Shown here one piece after another: positions 1 through 8,918 of a stretch of 64,000 nucleotides of DNA. The DNA lies in NCBI RefSeq assembly GCF_006539885.1, contig NZ_BJNW01000004.1, forward strand, positions 97,850-161,849. The letters run 5' to 3'. Under the pieces are notes generated by a model. The model had not been told where the DNA came from. It saw only the letters and a program-made list of their open reading frames with translations, and searched no databases. A program made the translations under genes and the position numbers. The DNA is from Kocuria varians. GTDB lineage: Bacteria > Actinomycetota > Actinomycetes > Actinomycetales > Micrococcaceae. Each line of letters starts with the position of its first letter. Position 1 is the stretch's first letter.

Positions 1-714
1 ATGTTCCCCTCGGACGACGACATGCGCGACGGGCTGCGGCAGGTGGACCCCGGGGAGCAGGACACCCAGGTGCCCTCCTCGAGCCGGCCTGACGCGGAGG
101 TGCTGCTCGAGGCCGTCAACGCACGCAGCGTGGAGTTGGACGTGCGCGGCCGGGCCCACGAGGCGACGGTGGACCTCTACGGCGTGTACAACCAGTACAA
201 CGCGGCGGCGGCCCTGGCGGTCGCCCTGCAGGTGCTCGGCGACTCCGCGGACGTGGCGTCCCTGGTCGCGGAGCTCGGGAAGGTCACGCCGGCGTTCGGG
301 CGCGGGGAGACCATCACCGTGCAGGACAAGCCCCTGCAGCTGCTGCTCGTGAAGAACCCCGCAGGCTTCCGGCTCTCCCTGGCGTCCGCCTCCGCGGACG
401 CGTACGCCACGATGATCGCGATCAACGACCAGTACGCGGACGGCCGGGACGTCTCCTGGCTGTGGGACGTGGACTTCGACTCGCTGCGCGAGGGCGGCGT
501 GGACGTGGTCTCGGGCGTGCGCGCGTGGGACATGGCGCTGCGCCTGGACTACGACCTCGTGCCGGTGGCCGCCGTGGAGCCGGACCTCGAGACTGCGCTG
601 CGGCGCTTCATCGCGGGGTCGGGGGACCGGCCCATGCGCATCTTCTGCACCTACACGGCCATGCTCTCCCTGCGCAAGATCCTGGGCGGCATGACGCACG
701 TGGCCGCGATCTAG
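1..714 (+). CDS. murT: MurT, lipid II isoglutaminyl synthase Mur-ligase subunit (3' part)
   Basis: MurT is the Mur-ligase-like, ATP-using half of the MurT/GatD complex. The complex amidates the alpha-carboxyl of D-Glu in lipid II to give D-isoglutamine on the cytoplasmic face of the membrane. Only the last ~237 residues lie here; the frame is open at base 1, so the ATP-binding central domain is upstream and the first ATG in the window need not be the start. Visible are the Mur-ligase C-terminal segment (YNQYNAAAALAVA near residue 61) and the DUF1727-type block with KNPAGF, then the conserved motif INDQYADGRDVSWLWDVDF around residues 140-158. The gene stops 9 nt before gatD, with AGGAGG between them, matching the usual murT-gatD pair. 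Family call is firm. Confidence 0.92.
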   Translation: MFPSDDDMRDGLRQVDPGEQDTQVPSSSRPDAEVLLEAVNARSVELDVRGRAHEATVDLYGVYNQYNAAAALAVALQVLGDSADVASLVAELGKVTPAFGRGETITVQDKPLQLLLVKNPAGFRLSLASASADAYATMIAINDQYADGRDVSWLWDVDFDSLREGGVDVVSGVRAWDMALRLDYDLVPVAAVEPDLETALRRFIAGSGDRPMRIFCTYTAMLSLRKILGGMTHVAAI

Positions 715-723
715 GAGGACCCC

Positions 724-1455
724 GTGGCTGAGACGGACATCGAAGCGCTGCGCATCGTGCAGCTCTACCCCCGCGACATGAACATCTACGGTGACTGGGG
801 GAACACCCTCACGCTCAAGCGCCGGGCCGAGCGATACGGCCTGGCGGTCGAGGTGCACGATCACAACCCCGGGGACCCGTGGCCCGAGCACGCGGACCTC
901 TTCGTGGGCGGCGGCGGTCAGGACTCCGGGCAGTTCCGCGTGGCCGAGGACCTGCAGGCGGTGGCCGGGCACCTGCACGACGCCGTCGCGCAGGGCGTTC
1001 CCATGCTCGCGATCTGCGGGCTCTACCAGCTCTTCGGCAAGAGTTTCCGCACGGGCACGGGGGAGACCCTCACGGGCATCGGGATCTTCGACCTCGAGAC
1101 CGTGGCCGGTCCGGAGCGGCTCATCGGCAACATCGTCACGGAGTCCCCGGATCTGGGGACCATCGTCGGCTACGAGAACCACTCCGGTCTGACGCACCTC
1201 GGCGCCGGGCAGCAGCCGCTGGCCACGGTGGTTTCCGGCGCCGGAAACGACGGCGAGGACGGCACGGAGGGCGCGCGCACCGCCAACGTGCTCGGCAGCT
1301 ACCTGCACGGCTCCATGCTCCCCAAGAACCCCGCCGTGGCGGACTTCCTGCTCTCCGCGGCGCTGGCCGTGCGCGGGGACTCCCTGCCGGAGAAGACGTT
1401 CGACGACACGCTCGCGGAGCGTGCCCGCGAGGTCGCGAGCTCCCGACCCCGCTGA
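724..1455 (+). CDS. gatD: GatD, lipid II isoglutaminyl synthase glutaminase subunit
   Basis: GatD is the class I glutamine amidotransferase that hydrolyses glutamine and passes ammonia to MurT for amidation of the lipid II stem peptide. The 243-residue protein is of normal length. It shows GGGGQDSGQF near residue 60, the nucleophile elbow AICGLYQLFG with the catalytic Cys near residue 98, and SYLHGSMLPKNP near residue 196 supplying the His. The GTG start sits behind AGGAGG located just after the murT stop, so the two genes are co-translated. The C-terminus is followed by an inverted repeat at 1491-1547 that may end the transcript. Confidence 0.93.
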   Translation: MAETDIEALRIVQLYPRDMNIYGDWGNTLTLKRRAERYGLAVEVHDHNPGDPWPEHADLFVGGGGQDSGQFRVAEDLQAVAGHLHDAVAQGVPMLAICGLYQLFGKSFRTGTGETLTGIGIFDLETVAGPERLIGNIVTESPDLGTIVGYENHSGLTHLGAGQQPLATVVSGAGNDGEDGTEGARTANVLGSYLHGSMLPKNPAVADFLLSAALAVRGDSLPEKTFDDTLAERAREVASSRPR

Positions 1456-1489
1456 GCCGCGGCGCGCAGTCCACGTCCCGGGCGAGTGG

Positions 1490-1547
1490 GACGACGACGC
1501 CGCGCCCACCGGTTGCCGCGCGCCGCGGCGGCACGCGGCGTCGTCGT
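1490..1547. repeat. Inverted pair of the ACGACGACGCCGCG 14-mer (possible gatD terminator)
   Basis: ACGACGACGCCGCG at 1491-1504 is repeated in perfect inverted orientation at 1534-1547, separated by 29 nt of G+C-rich DNA. It lies in the 213-nt gatD-yebC gap. RNA from it would form a 14-bp stem, but no U-run follows, so a terminator role is only possible. The same 14-mer recurs elsewhere in the window (see findings). Confidence 0.55.
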
Positions 1548-1655
1548 GCCCGGGGCCGGACCACCACGGCCCGGCGCGACCGCGAGCCGCTCGCTCGATA
1601 TGCTGTAGAACAATCCACCCGCGTGTCCGGCCCTCGGGGCCGGGTGCACTCTTCC

Positions 1656-1662
1656 GAGGAGG
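1656..1662 (+). promoter_or_regulatory. Shine-Dalgarno of the yebC gene
   Basis: GAGGAGG lies six bases before the ATG at 1669 and fixes that start. The rest of the 213-nt gap holds the inverted 14-mer pair and a weak TANNNT candidate (TAGAAC at 1606-1611) with no clear -35 box. Confidence 0.6.
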
Positions 1663-1668
1663 TCATCC

Positions 1669-2430
1669 ATGTCAGGTCACTCGAAATGGGCCACCACCAA
1701 GCACAAGAAGGCGGCGATCGACGCCAAGCGCGCCAAGGCGTTCGCCAAGTACATCAAGGGGATCGAGGTCGCGGCCCGCATGGGCGGCGCCGACACCTCC
1801 GGCAACCCGGCGCTCGAGCTCGCAGTCTCCAAGGCCAAGAAGAACTCGGTGCCCAACGACAACATCGACCGCGCCATCAAGCGCGGTGCCGGTCTCACCG
1901 GTGAGACGATCGACTACACCGAGATCCTCTACGAGGCCCGCGGTCCGCAGGGCACGGCCCTGTACATCGAGTGCCTCACGGACAACAAGAACCGCGCCGC
2001 CTCCGAGGTGCGCGTGGCCGTGACCCGCCACGGCGGCTCCATGGCGGACTCCGGCTCCGTGGCCTACCTCTTCGAGCGCAAGGGCGTGATCGAGGTCGCA
2101 AAGACGGACGGGCTCACCGAGGACGACGTCCTGATGGCCGTGCTCGACGCCGGCGCGGACGAGGTCGTCGACGACGCCGACGTCTTCGAGGTCGTCAGCG
2201 AGGCCACGGACCTGCCCGCCATCCGCGCGGCGCTGGACGAGGCCGGTCTCGAGTACAACAACGACGACCCCCAGTTCCGCGCCACCATGAAGGTGGACCT
2301 GGACGCGGACGGGGCGCGCAAGTTCCTCAAGCTCGCGGACGCGGTCGAGGAGCTCGACGACGTCCAGAACGTCTACTCGAACGCGAACATCCCCGCCGAG
2401 GTCATGGCGGAGCTCGAGGACGACGAGTAG
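1669..2430 (+). CDS. YebC/PmpR-family DNA-binding or translation-associated protein
   Basis: This is a 253-residue YebC/TACO1-type protein. Bacterial members have been described both as transcriptional regulators and as factors that help ribosomes at difficult sequences; nothing here decides between these roles. The diagnostic start [20 protein letters not shown] is followed by [26 protein letters not shown] and the [18 protein letters not shown] block in the middle domain. Length is typical. It lies 4 nt upstream of ruvC, the classical yebC-ruvCAB arrangement, so co-transcription with the Holliday-junction genes is likely. A plain yebC label is reasonable, though the family's function is not settled. 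Confidence 0.93.
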   Translation: MSGHSKWATTKHKKAAIDAKRAKAFAKYIKGIEVAARMGGADTSGNPALELAVSKAKKNSVPNDNIDRAIKRGAGLTGETIDYTEILYEARGPQGTALYIECLTDNKNRAASEVRVAVTRHGGSMADSGSVAYLFERKGVIEVAKTDGLTEDDVLMAVLDAGADEVVDDADVFEVVSEATDLPAIRAALDEAGLEYNNDDPQFRATMKVDLDADGARKFLKLADAVEELDDVQNVYSNANIPAEVMAELEDDE

Positions 2431-2434
2431 AGCG

Positions 2435-3112
2435 GTGACGGCCACCGAGGACCGCGGGGGGCGTCGTGTGCTCGCCGTGGACCCGGGGCTCACGCGCTGC
2501 GGCTTCGCCGTGGTGGACATGTCCCCGCAGCGCACGGGGTCCTTCGTCCACGTGCAGGTGAGCGGGACCAAGGCGCACGAGGCGCTCGAACGGCGTGTGC
2601 TGACCATCATGGAGACCGCCGAGGAGCTGATCGAGCGGTTCCGGCCGGACGTCGTGGCGGTGGAGCGCGTTTTCGCGCAGAACAACGCACCCACCGTGGT
2701 CGGCACCGCCCAGGCCACGGGCGTGGTGATCGCGGCGGCCGCGCGGCGTGGCATTCCCGTCGCGTGGCACACCCCGTCCGAGGTGAAAGCCGCGGTCACC
2801 GGGGACGGCTCCGCGGACAAGGAGTCCGTGAACCGGATGGTCGTGCGGATCCTGCGCCTCGACGCACCGCCGCGCCCGGCGGACGCCGCGGACGCCCTCG
2901 CCCTGGCCGTGTGCCACGGCTGGCGCGGTGGCGTGGCAGGGGTCAATGCCGCAGAGCAGACCTCCACGCACTCGGGCTCGCGTCCCGCCCGTCCCGGTGC
3001 CTCCGCAACCCTGACCCCTGCGCAGCAGGCGTGGCGGCAGGCGGAGACGGCCTCGCGGAGCTCCGCACCCGGCCGCGGTCGCAGTGGTGGTCGGTCCCGC
3101 TTGGTACAGTGA
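2435..3112 (+). CDS. ruvC: RuvC, Holliday junction endodeoxyribonuclease
   Basis: RuvC cuts Holliday junctions symmetrically once RuvAB has migrated them. The four acidic catalytic positions of the RNase-H-like fold are visible: Asp in [12 protein letters not shown] (near residue 15), Glu in [11 protein letters not shown] (near residue 77), and the paired acidic residues in the C-terminal [13 protein letters not shown] helix (near residues 150-153). The core ends near residue 165. About 55 further residues (Ser/Arg/Gly-rich) form a low-complexity tail absent from compact RuvC proteins. The GTG start is 4 nt after the yebC stop. The TACAGT box that probably drives ruvA overlaps the stop codon. 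Confidence 0.93.
   Translation: MTATEDRGGRRVLAVDPGLTRCGFAVVDMSPQRTGSFVHVQVSGTKAHEALERRVLTIMETAEELIERFRPDVVAVERVFAQNNAPTVVGTAQATGVVIAAAARRGIPVAWHTPSEVKAAVTGDGSADKESVNRMVVRILRLDAPPRPADAADALALAVCHGWRGGVAGVNAAEQTSTHSGSRPARPGASATLTPAQQAWRQAETASRSSAPGRGRSGGRSRLVQ
3105..3110 (+). promoter_or_regulatory. Candidate -10 box for ruvA-ruvB
   Basis: TACAGT matches the TANNNT -10 pattern seen before many genes of this window, and the same hexamer precedes gmk. It overlaps the end of ruvC and would start a leader of about 175 nt before the ruvA GTG at 3291. No convincing -35 hexamer is visible. Confidence 0.4.
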
Positions 3113-3290
3113 CGAGCAGTATTCGCACATGTATTCGAACGCGGCCGCCCGACCCCCGTCGTGGCGCCCCGTGGCCCGTGTGCCCCTGAGCGCCAGTCTC
3201 CCACCGGCGCCCGGTCCAGGGGTCGCGGTGGGCCGGGGCGCAGGCCCGCTCCGGACGTGACCGGCCCCCGGCCGGAGAGGAGAGTGGACC

Positions 3291-3932
3291 GTGATTGCCT
3301 CGGTCACCGGTGAGGTGCAGTTCGTGGGGGCCACGCTCGCGGTCCTGGAGGTCTCGGGCTTCGGCGTGGAGATCCACGCGAGCCCGCACACCCTCGCCGG
3401 ACTACGGGTGGGCTCCACCGCACGCCTGCACACCGCCTACATCGCCCGCAAGGACGAGTCCCCCCTGCTCTTCGGCTTCTCCCGCGCGGACGAGAAGGAG
3501 GTCTTCACGGTGATGCTCGGCGTCTCCGGGGTGGGGCCCCGCACCGCGCTGGCCGCCGTCTCGGTGCTCGGTCCGGACGACGCCCGCCGCGCGATTGCGG
3601 CAGGGGACGACAAAGCCTTCACCGCCGTCCCGGGGATCGGTCCCAAGTCCGCGCGGCGCATCGTGCTCGAACTCGCGGACAAGCTCGTGCTGCCGGAGCC
3701 CCCGCCCGCGCAGGGCGTGCAGCCGCAGATGGAGGTCTGGCGCGAGCAGGTCGTGGACGCCCTGACCGGCCTGGGCTGGAGCGAGAAGGACGCCACCCGG
3801 GGCATCGACGACGCCCTGCAGACCCAGCCCGAGCTCGCCGACTCCGGCAACGTGGCCGAGATCCTGCGTGCCGTGCTCTCGTGGCTCGGCACGTCCAAGG
3901 GCACCTCCCACGCACGCACCGGGGGGCGCTGA
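3291..3932 (+). CDS. ruvA: RuvA, Holliday junction-binding subunit of RuvAB
   Basis: RuvA tetramers clamp the four-way junction and load the RuvB motor. The 213-residue protein shows the N-terminal OB-fold ([12 protein letters not shown]), two helix-hairpin-helix segments (the first in [20 protein letters not shown], the second in [19 protein letters not shown]), an acidic linker, and the C-terminal RuvB-interacting domain ([17 protein letters not shown]). The GTG start at 3291 is preceded by a GGAGAGGAGAG purine tract. The stop lies 2 nt before the ruvB ATG, so the two are translationally linked. Confidence 0.95.
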   Translation: MIASVTGEVQFVGATLAVLEVSGFGVEIHASPHTLAGLRVGSTARLHTAYIARKDESPLLFGFSRADEKEVFTVMLGVSGVGPRTALAAVSVLGPDDARRAIAAGDDKAFTAVPGIGPKSARRIVLELADKLVLPEPPPAQGVQPQMEVWREQVVDALTGLGWSEKDATRGIDDALQTQPELADSGNVAEILRAVLSWLGTSKGTSHARTGGR

Positions 3933-3934
3933 GC

Positions 3935-5041
3935 ATGGCCGTCGAGGACCGCGGATCCGTGGGTCAGCAGCGCCTCGTGGGCGCCGAGGGCGACTACGAC
4001 GACCAGCAGCTCGAGGCGTCCCTGCGCCCGGGCACGCTCGACGACTTCGTGGGCCAGCAGCGCGTGCGCGCCCAGCTCTCCCTGGTGCTGGAGGCCTCCA
4101 AGCTGCGCGGACGCACCGCGGACCACGTGCTGCTCTCCGGGCCCCCCGGTCTCGGCAAGACCACGCTCGCCATGATCATCGCGCAGGAGCTGGACGTCCC
4201 CCTGCGGATCTCCTCCGGCCCCGCCATCCAGCACGCCGGTGACCTCGCGGCGATCCTCTCCTCCCTGACCCACGGGGAGGTGCTGTTCCTGGACGAGATC
4301 CACCGCATGTCCCGGCCCGCGGAGGAGATGCTCTACATGGCCATGGAGGACTTCCGGGTGGACATCGTCGTGGGCAAGGGAGCCGGTGCCACCTCCATCC
4401 CGCTGGACCTGCCGCCCTTCACCCTGGTGGGCGCGACCACCCGCGCGGGTCTGCTGCCCGGCCCGCTGCGCGACCGCTTCGGGTTCACGGGTCACCTGGA
4501 GTACTACGCGGTGGAAGAGCTCGAGCGCGTGCTGCGCCGCTCCGCCGCGCTGCTGGATCTGACGATGACGTCGGAGGCCTTCACCGAGGTGGCCTCGCGC
4601 TCCCGGGGCACCCCGCGCATCGCCAACCGGCTGCTGCGCCGCGTGCGAGACTGGGCGCTGGTGCACGGTGTGGAACGCATCGACGCCCGCGCGGCCGGCG
4701 CGGCCCTGGACATGTACGAGGTGGACGTGCGCGGACTGGACCGGCTGGACCGCAACGTGCTCTCCGCGCTCGTGGGCAAGTTCAACGGCGGCCCGGTGGG
4801 GCTGTCCACCCTGGCGATCGCCGTGGGGGAGGAGACCGAAACCGTGGAGACGGTGGCCGAGCCCTTCCTCGTGCGCGAGGGCATGCTGGGGCGCACCCCG
4901 CGCGGCCGGATCGCCATGGCGGCGGCCTGGGAGCACCTGGGGCTGCCGGTCCCGGACCACGCCGCGTTCAAGGACCCCGCCCTGCGCACGGCCCTCGCGC
5001 GGGAACCGGGGGAGGAGCCGGAGCCCGGGGCGGAGGCCTAG
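3935..5041 (+). CDS. ruvB: RuvB, Holliday junction branch-migration ATPase
   Basis: RuvB is the hexameric AAA+ motor that drives branch migration with RuvA. Seen in order: [14 protein letters not shown], Walker [12 protein letters not shown] (near residue 75), Walker B LFLDEIHR (near 121), sensor motif [20 protein letters not shown] (near 170), the arginine-rich [17 protein letters not shown], and the C-terminal winged helix with TPRGRIAM. The ATG at 3935 (MAVEDRGS) is chosen over an in-frame ATG at 3881 because it sits just after the ruvA stop and gives the usual 368-residue length. A short acidic tail follows the winged helix. Confidence 0.96.
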   Translation: MAVEDRGSVGQQRLVGAEGDYDDQQLEASLRPGTLDDFVGQQRVRAQLSLVLEASKLRGRTADHVLLSGPPGLGKTTLAMIIAQELDVPLRISSGPAIQHAGDLAAILSSLTHGEVLFLDEIHRMSRPAEEMLYMAMEDFRVDIVVGKGAGATSIPLDLPPFTLVGATTRAGLLPGPLRDRFGFTGHLEYYAVEELERVLRRSAALLDLTMTSEAFTEVASRSRGTPRIANRLLRRVRDWALVHGVERIDARAAGAALDMYEVDVRGLDRLDRNVLSALVGKFNGGPVGLSTLAIAVGEETETVETVAEPFLVREGMLGRTPRGRIAMAAAWEHLGLPVPDHAAFKDPALRTALAREPGEEPEPGAEA

Positions 5042-5105
5042 TCACGGGGCCCGCGGGCCCGGACGCTGCGGCCCGGCCGTCCAGCGGGACACCAGTTCCA
5101 TCCCC

Positions 5106-5111
5106 TAAACT
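5106..5111 (+). promoter_or_regulatory. Candidate -10 box for yajC-secD-secF
   Basis: TAAACT fits the TANNNT pattern and lies inside a small inverted arrangement (CCCC-TAAACT-GGGG), about 90 nt before the yajC GTG. The rest of the 162-nt ruvB-yajC gap shows nothing clear. Confidence 0.4.
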
Positions 5112-5203
5112 GGGGAACGATCTCGAGCGCGCAGCGCCCCGGCCCACGGGCCGGTGACGCCTCCGTTGCACGACCCACCGCACGACGACAGAACGGATCC
5201 TTC

Positions 5204-5725
5204 GTGACCCTCCTCGCAGAAACCCAAGAAGCAGCAGCCGGCGGAGGGACCGCGTGGTTCCTGCCCGTGATGCTCGTCGTCATGGTGCTCCTGCTGTGGC
5301 TGCCCATGCGCCGTCAGAAGAAGGCGCAGGCCCAGATGAAGGCCAAGCAGGCGACCATGGAGCCCGGCACGCGCGTCATGACCAGCTTCGGTCTCTACGG
5401 CACGCTGCGGGACATGGACCGTGAGCAGAACAAGGCCGTCCTGGAGATCTCCCCGGGCCAGCTCGTCACCGTGCACTCCCAGACCGTGACCACCGTCGTG
5501 GACGAGACCCCCGCGGTCGAGACCACGGACGGCGTCGTCGAGGACCGCGCGGCCACCGCCGGGACGACCCCCGCGGGCGCCTCCGGCGAGAACCCCGTGG
5601 GCGGCGCGACCGCGGCCGCGGAGGGAACCGCCGGCACCGGGGTCGACGGAGCTGCTGCGGAGCAGGACCACCGCACCTGGCGCGACGCCCGCGGCGGCGA
5701 GGACCGCGGCACCACCACCAACTGA
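5204..5725 (+). CDS. yajC: YajC, Sec translocase accessory membrane protein
   Basis: YajC is a single-span inner membrane protein that associates with SecDF and supports protein export. One hydrophobic helix (FLPVMLVVMVLLLWLPMRRQKK, near residues 17-38) is followed by the typical cytoplasmic YajC fold, with MEPGTRVMTSFGLYGTL and ISPGQLVTVHSQTVTTVV. At 173 residues it is longer than the common 90-120 because of an Ala/Gly/Thr-rich, disordered-looking tail after residue 105. It is followed by a 14-bp hairpin (5740-5772) and then secD, so the transcript may be partly terminated or processed there. The GTG start has only a weak Shine-Dalgarno. Confidence 0.9.
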   Translation: MTLLAETQEAAAGGGTAWFLPVMLVVMVLLLWLPMRRQKKAQAQMKAKQATMEPGTRVMTSFGLYGTLRDMDREQNKAVLEISPGQLVTVHSQTVTTVVDETPAVETTDGVVEDRAATAGTTPAGASGENPVGGATAAAEGTAGTGVDGAAAEQDHRTWRDARGGEDRGTTTN

Positions 5726-5739
5726 ACCATCCCCCCGCT

Positions 5740-5772
5740 GAGCGACGGGCCGAGAACCTCGGCCCGTCGCTC
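5740..5772 (+). terminator. Strong hairpin between yajC and secD
   Basis: A perfect 14-bp stem (5740-5753 pairing with 5759-5772) closes a 5-nt loop. There is no U-run after it, so it could be an attenuator, an RNA-stabilising or processing element, or a terminator of the actinobacterial type without a U-tract. Confidence 0.6.
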
Positions 5773-5824
5773 GTGCGTCGACCGGTCGCTGCGGCGCCGG
5801 TGACGGGCTCGTTGAAGGACGACT

Positions 5825-7672
5825 ATGGCAGCACAGAAGAAGACGCCCGGGACCCCCAAGGGTTCCCGGCTGGGGCGGCGCAAGGCGTCGGAGGAGACCA
5901 CCGGGGCCACGGGCACCCGGAAGGGGCGCGGTCCGTCGCGCCCGCGCTCGGGGGCTGCCGTGGCGGCGTCGTCGGCGCGCAAGGCCCTGCTCGCGCTCGT
6001 GGCGGTGATCGCGATCCTGGCCGGCGTGCTGGTCTACGGGGTCTCCACCGACCGCAGCGGCGCGGGCCCCAAGCTCGCCCTGGACCTCGAGGGCGGCACG
6101 CAGATGGTGCTCTCTCCCACGCTGCAGGGCGACGACGCCGGGCAGGAGATCTCCCAGGAGCAGCTCGACCAGGCGGTCGAGATCATCCGGCAGCGCGTGG
6201 ACGGCGCGGGTGTCTCCGAGGCGGAGATCACCACGCAGTCCGGGCGCAACATCGTGGTTTCCATGCCCGGCACGCCGTCGAGCGAGACGCGTGACCTGAT
6301 CCAGACCTCGGCGCAGATGGCGTTCCGCCCGGTGATCGTGTCCGGTCCCGGTGCGGCCACGCCCAAGGACAAGCGCACCGATCCCAAGTCCATCCCGGAG
6401 CCCAGCGCCAAGCCGGAGAACTCCTCCGACCCCAACTGGGTGACCCGGGACCTCTACGGGAAGTTCGAGGCCCTGGACTGCGGCAGCGGCCAGTCCCAGG
6501 AGGAACGTGCCGCGCAGGCCCAGGACAAGGCCGTGGTCGCGTGCGACCCCTCCAGCAACACCAAGTTCATCCTCGGCCCGGTGGAGATCCCCGGCACCGA
6601 GATCTCGGACGCCTCCTACGCGCAGGCCACGAACTCCCAGGGCCGTGCCACGGGTGGCTTCGCCGTGAACCTGCAGTTCGACGACCAGGGCACCAAGACG
6701 TTCAAGGACCTCTCCGAACGGCTGTACGGCCTGGGCCAGCAGAACAAGAACGACCCCCGGTCGCAGTTCGCCATCGTGCTGGACGGCGCGGTCATCTCCG
6801 CCCCGAGCATGAACTCCGTGATCTCGGACGGCAAGGCGCAGATCACCGGCAGCTTCACGGAGGACCAGGCGAAGTTCCTGTCCCAGCAGCTGAAGTACGG
6901 CGCGCTGCCGGTGTCCTTCTCGATCGACTCGGAGCAGCAGGTCTCCGCGACTCTCGGCAGCGACCAGCTGCGCATGGGCATCGTGGCCGGCCTGATCGGT
7001 CTGGCGCTCGTGTGCATCTACTCGCTGTTCCAGTACCGCTGGCTGGGGCTCGTGACCATCGCCTCGCTGGTGGTCGCGGGTGTGCTCACCTACCTCGCGA
7101 TCACCCTGCTCGGGTGGAGCGCGAACTACCGTCTCTCGCTCGCGGGCGTGGCGGGGCTCGTGGTGGCGATCGGGCAGACGGCGGACTCGTTCATCGTCTA
7201 CTTCGAGCGCATCCGTGACGAGATCCGTGCCGGGCGCACGATCCCGGCGGCCGTGGACCACGGCTGGCAGCGGGCACGGCAGACCGTGCTGGCGTCCAAG
7301 GCGGTGAACCTGCTGGCGGCGGTGGTGCTGTACTTCGTGGCCGTGGGCAACGTGCGCGGCTTCGCGTTCACGCTCGGCCTCACCGCCATTGCCGACCTGA
7401 TGGTCGTGTTCCTGTTCACGCACCCGGTGATGGTGCTGCTGGCCCGTACCCGCTACTTCGGCTCGGGCGCCAAGAACTCGGGGCTGGACCCGGAGGCCCT
7501 GGACGCCGTTCCGCTCTACCGCGGCGCCGGGCGGCTGCGCGACCCCGCGGACGACGACGGTCTCACGATCGCCGAACGACGACGACGCCGCGCGGCGCGG
7601 CAGGCAGCGGACGGTGACGACGCGGCGTCGTCGGCCACCACCGGAACCGACACCCAGGAGGCCCAGCGATGA
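5825..7672 (+). CDS. secD: SecD, protein-export membrane subunit
   Basis: SecD works with SecF as an RND-type partner that uses the proton gradient to pull proteins through SecYEG. Features seen: a basic N-terminus, the first transmembrane helix (ALLALVAVIAILAGVLVYGV, ~residues 58-77), the LDLEGGTQMVL motif, a large extracytoplasmic domain, then five further membrane helices from about residue 380 with the D4 region ANYRLSLAGVAGLVVAIGQTADSF. Length is 615. The last 35 residues (ERRRRRAARQ and then an acidic Ser/Thr tail) are encoded partly by an inverted pair of the ACGACGACGCCGCG repeat (7579-7633). ATG of secF overlaps the stop. Confidence 0.94.
   Translation: MAAQKKTPGTPKGSRLGRRKASEETTGATGTRKGRGPSRPRSGAAVAASSARKALLALVAVIAILAGVLVYGVSTDRSGAGPKLALDLEGGTQMVLSPTLQGDDAGQEISQEQLDQAVEIIRQRVDGAGVSEAEITTQSGRNIVVSMPGTPSSETRDLIQTSAQMAFRPVIVSGPGAATPKDKRTDPKSIPEPSAKPENSSDPNWVTRDLYGKFEALDCGSGQSQEERAAQAQDKAVVACDPSSNTKFILGPVEIPGTEISDASYAQATNSQGRATGGFAVNLQFDDQGTKTFKDLSERLYGLGQQNKNDPRSQFAIVLDGAVISAPSMNSVISDGKAQITGSFTEDQAKFLSQQLKYGALPVSFSIDSEQQVSATLGSDQLRMGIVAGLIGLALVCIYSLFQYRWLGLVTIASLVVAGVLTYLAITLLGWSANYRLSLAGVAGLVVAIGQTADSFIVYFERIRDEIRAGRTIPAAVDHGWQRARQTVLASKAVNLLAAVVLYFVAVGNVRGFAFTLGLTAIADLMVVFLFTHPVMVLLARTRYFGSGAKNSGLDPEALDAVPLYRGAGRLRDPADDDGLTIAERRRRRAARQAADGDDAASSATTGTDTQEAQR
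7579..7633. repeat. Inverted pair of the ACGACGACGCCGCG 14-mer inside the secD 3' end
   Basis: The full 14-mer at 7579-7592 is matched by a 13-nt inverted copy at 7621-7633, separated by 28 nt, almost the same spacing as the pair at 1491-1547. It encodes part of the poorly conserved Arg/Ala/Asp C-terminal tail of SecD. Confidence 0.5.
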
Positions 7673-8703
7673 GCAACCGTCTCGCGCAATTCGGCAACGA
7701 CCTGCACAGCGGGCGCCGGTCCTACCCCTTCGTCCAGAAGCGGAAGCTGTGGCTGCTGGTGACCCTGGCGCTCGTGGTGATCTCCGTGCTCGTGCCGGTG
7801 GTCAAGGGCGGCTTCAACCTGGGCATCGACTTCACGGGCGGCTCCGAGTTCACCGTCTCGGGCGTGGAGAACACAGACGTGAACCTGGGCAAGCGCGCCG
7901 TGGAGGGCACGCCCGGTGCCGACGAGGCGACCGTCACGAACATCGCCCCCGGCACGGTGCGGGTGCAGACCCAGCAGCTCGACGACGACCAGACCCTGAG
8001 CGTGAAGTCCAAGCTGCAGCAGTCCTACGGCGTGGGCGGGGACCAGGTGACCTCCAACTTCGTGGGACCCACCTGGGGCCAGGGCGTCACCCAGCAGGCG
8101 CTGTGGGGGCTCGTGGTCTTCGTGGTGCTGGCCCTCGCACTGATGGCCCTGTACTTCCGCACGTGGAAGATGTCCGTCTCCTCGATCGCGGCGATGCTCG
8201 TGACCGTGGTCGTCACCGGCGGTGTGTACTCGCTCGTGGGCTTCGAGATCACCCCGTCCGCCGTGATCGGCTTCCTGACCGTGCTCTCGTACTCGCTCTA
8301 CGACTCGGTGGTGGTATTCGACAAGGTGCGGGAGAACACCGCGGGGCTCCTGGACGGCACGGCCCCGGCCGAGCGCGCCGGTCGCACGTACGGGGAGCAG
8401 GTCAACCTCGCGGTCAACCAGACGCTCGTGCGCTCGATCAACACCTCGATCGTGGGCATCCTGCCCGTGGGCTCCATCCTGTTCATCGGCGCGTACCTGC
8501 TGGGCGCGGGAACCCTCAAGGACCTCTCGCTCTCGCTGTTCGTGGGCATCATCGTGGGCACGCTCGCGACGCTGTTCGTGGCCGCCCCGCTCTACTCGTG
8601 GCTGCGGGACCGTGAACCGGCCGTGCGCGAGCAGAGCCGGAAGGTGCTCGAGGCCCGGACCGCGGACGCGCCCCCGGTGAGCCGGGATCCCGTGACGGCC
8701 TGA
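7669..8703 (+). CDS. secF: SecF, protein-export membrane subunit
   Basis: SecF pairs with SecD in the proton-driven translocation accessory complex. The protein has one N-terminal helix (LWLLVTLALVVISVLVPVV), the signature FNLGIDFTGGSEF at about residues 45-57, a periplasmic-type domain, and five C-terminal helices containing SYSLYDSVVVFDKVRENT and INTSIVGILPVGSILFIGAYLLG. At 344 residues it has normal length. Its ATG overlaps the secD stop (ATGA), so expression is coupled. A large hairpin downstream (8806-8840) probably ends this transcript. Confidence 0.95.
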   Translation: MSNRLAQFGNDLHSGRRSYPFVQKRKLWLLVTLALVVISVLVPVVKGGFNLGIDFTGGSEFTVSGVENTDVNLGKRAVEGTPGADEATVTNIAPGTVRVQTQQLDDDQTLSVKSKLQQSYGVGGDQVTSNFVGPTWGQGVTQQALWGLVVFVVLALALMALYFRTWKMSVSSIAAMLVTVVVTGGVYSLVGFEITPSAVIGFLTVLSYSLYDSVVVFDKVRENTAGLLDGTAPAERAGRTYGEQVNLAVNQTLVRSINTSIVGILPVGSILFIGAYLLGAGTLKDLSLSLFVGIIVGTLATLFVAAPLYSWLRDREPAVREQSRKVLEARTADAPPVSRDPVTA

Positions 8704-8805
8704 GCCCGTCCCGGCCTGGGAACCTGGCCGACCGGAAGGGGAACCGGTGGTGGTCCGCGAAGGACCCCGCCCGCTCCTGACCGGCCAGTTTCCGGCCTGC
8801 GCATC

Positions 8806-8840
8806 CCGCGGCCCCTGTGCACAGAGCACGGGGGCCGCGG
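8806..8840 (+). terminator. Hairpin between secF and rel
   Basis: CCGCGGCCCC (8806-8815) pairs with GGGGCCGCGG (8831-8840). The stem continues inward through a T-G wobble and GTGC/GCAC to a 5-nt loop, about 15 bp in all. No U-run follows. Its place between the secDF operon and the rel promoter suits a terminator. Confidence 0.65.
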
Positions 8841-8843
8841 CAT

Positions 8844-8849
8844 TACACT
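8844..8849 (+). promoter_or_regulatory. Candidate -10 box for rel
   Basis: TACACT fits the TANNNT pattern and follows the hairpin directly. It lies about 70 nt before the rel ATG at 8919. The -35 position falls inside the hairpin. Confidence 0.4.
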
Positions 8850-8918
8850 GGACCATCAGCCGCTCCGGCCGGGATCCGACCGGCCGAGGAGCGCGGCACG
8901 GTGAGGAGGCCACGGATC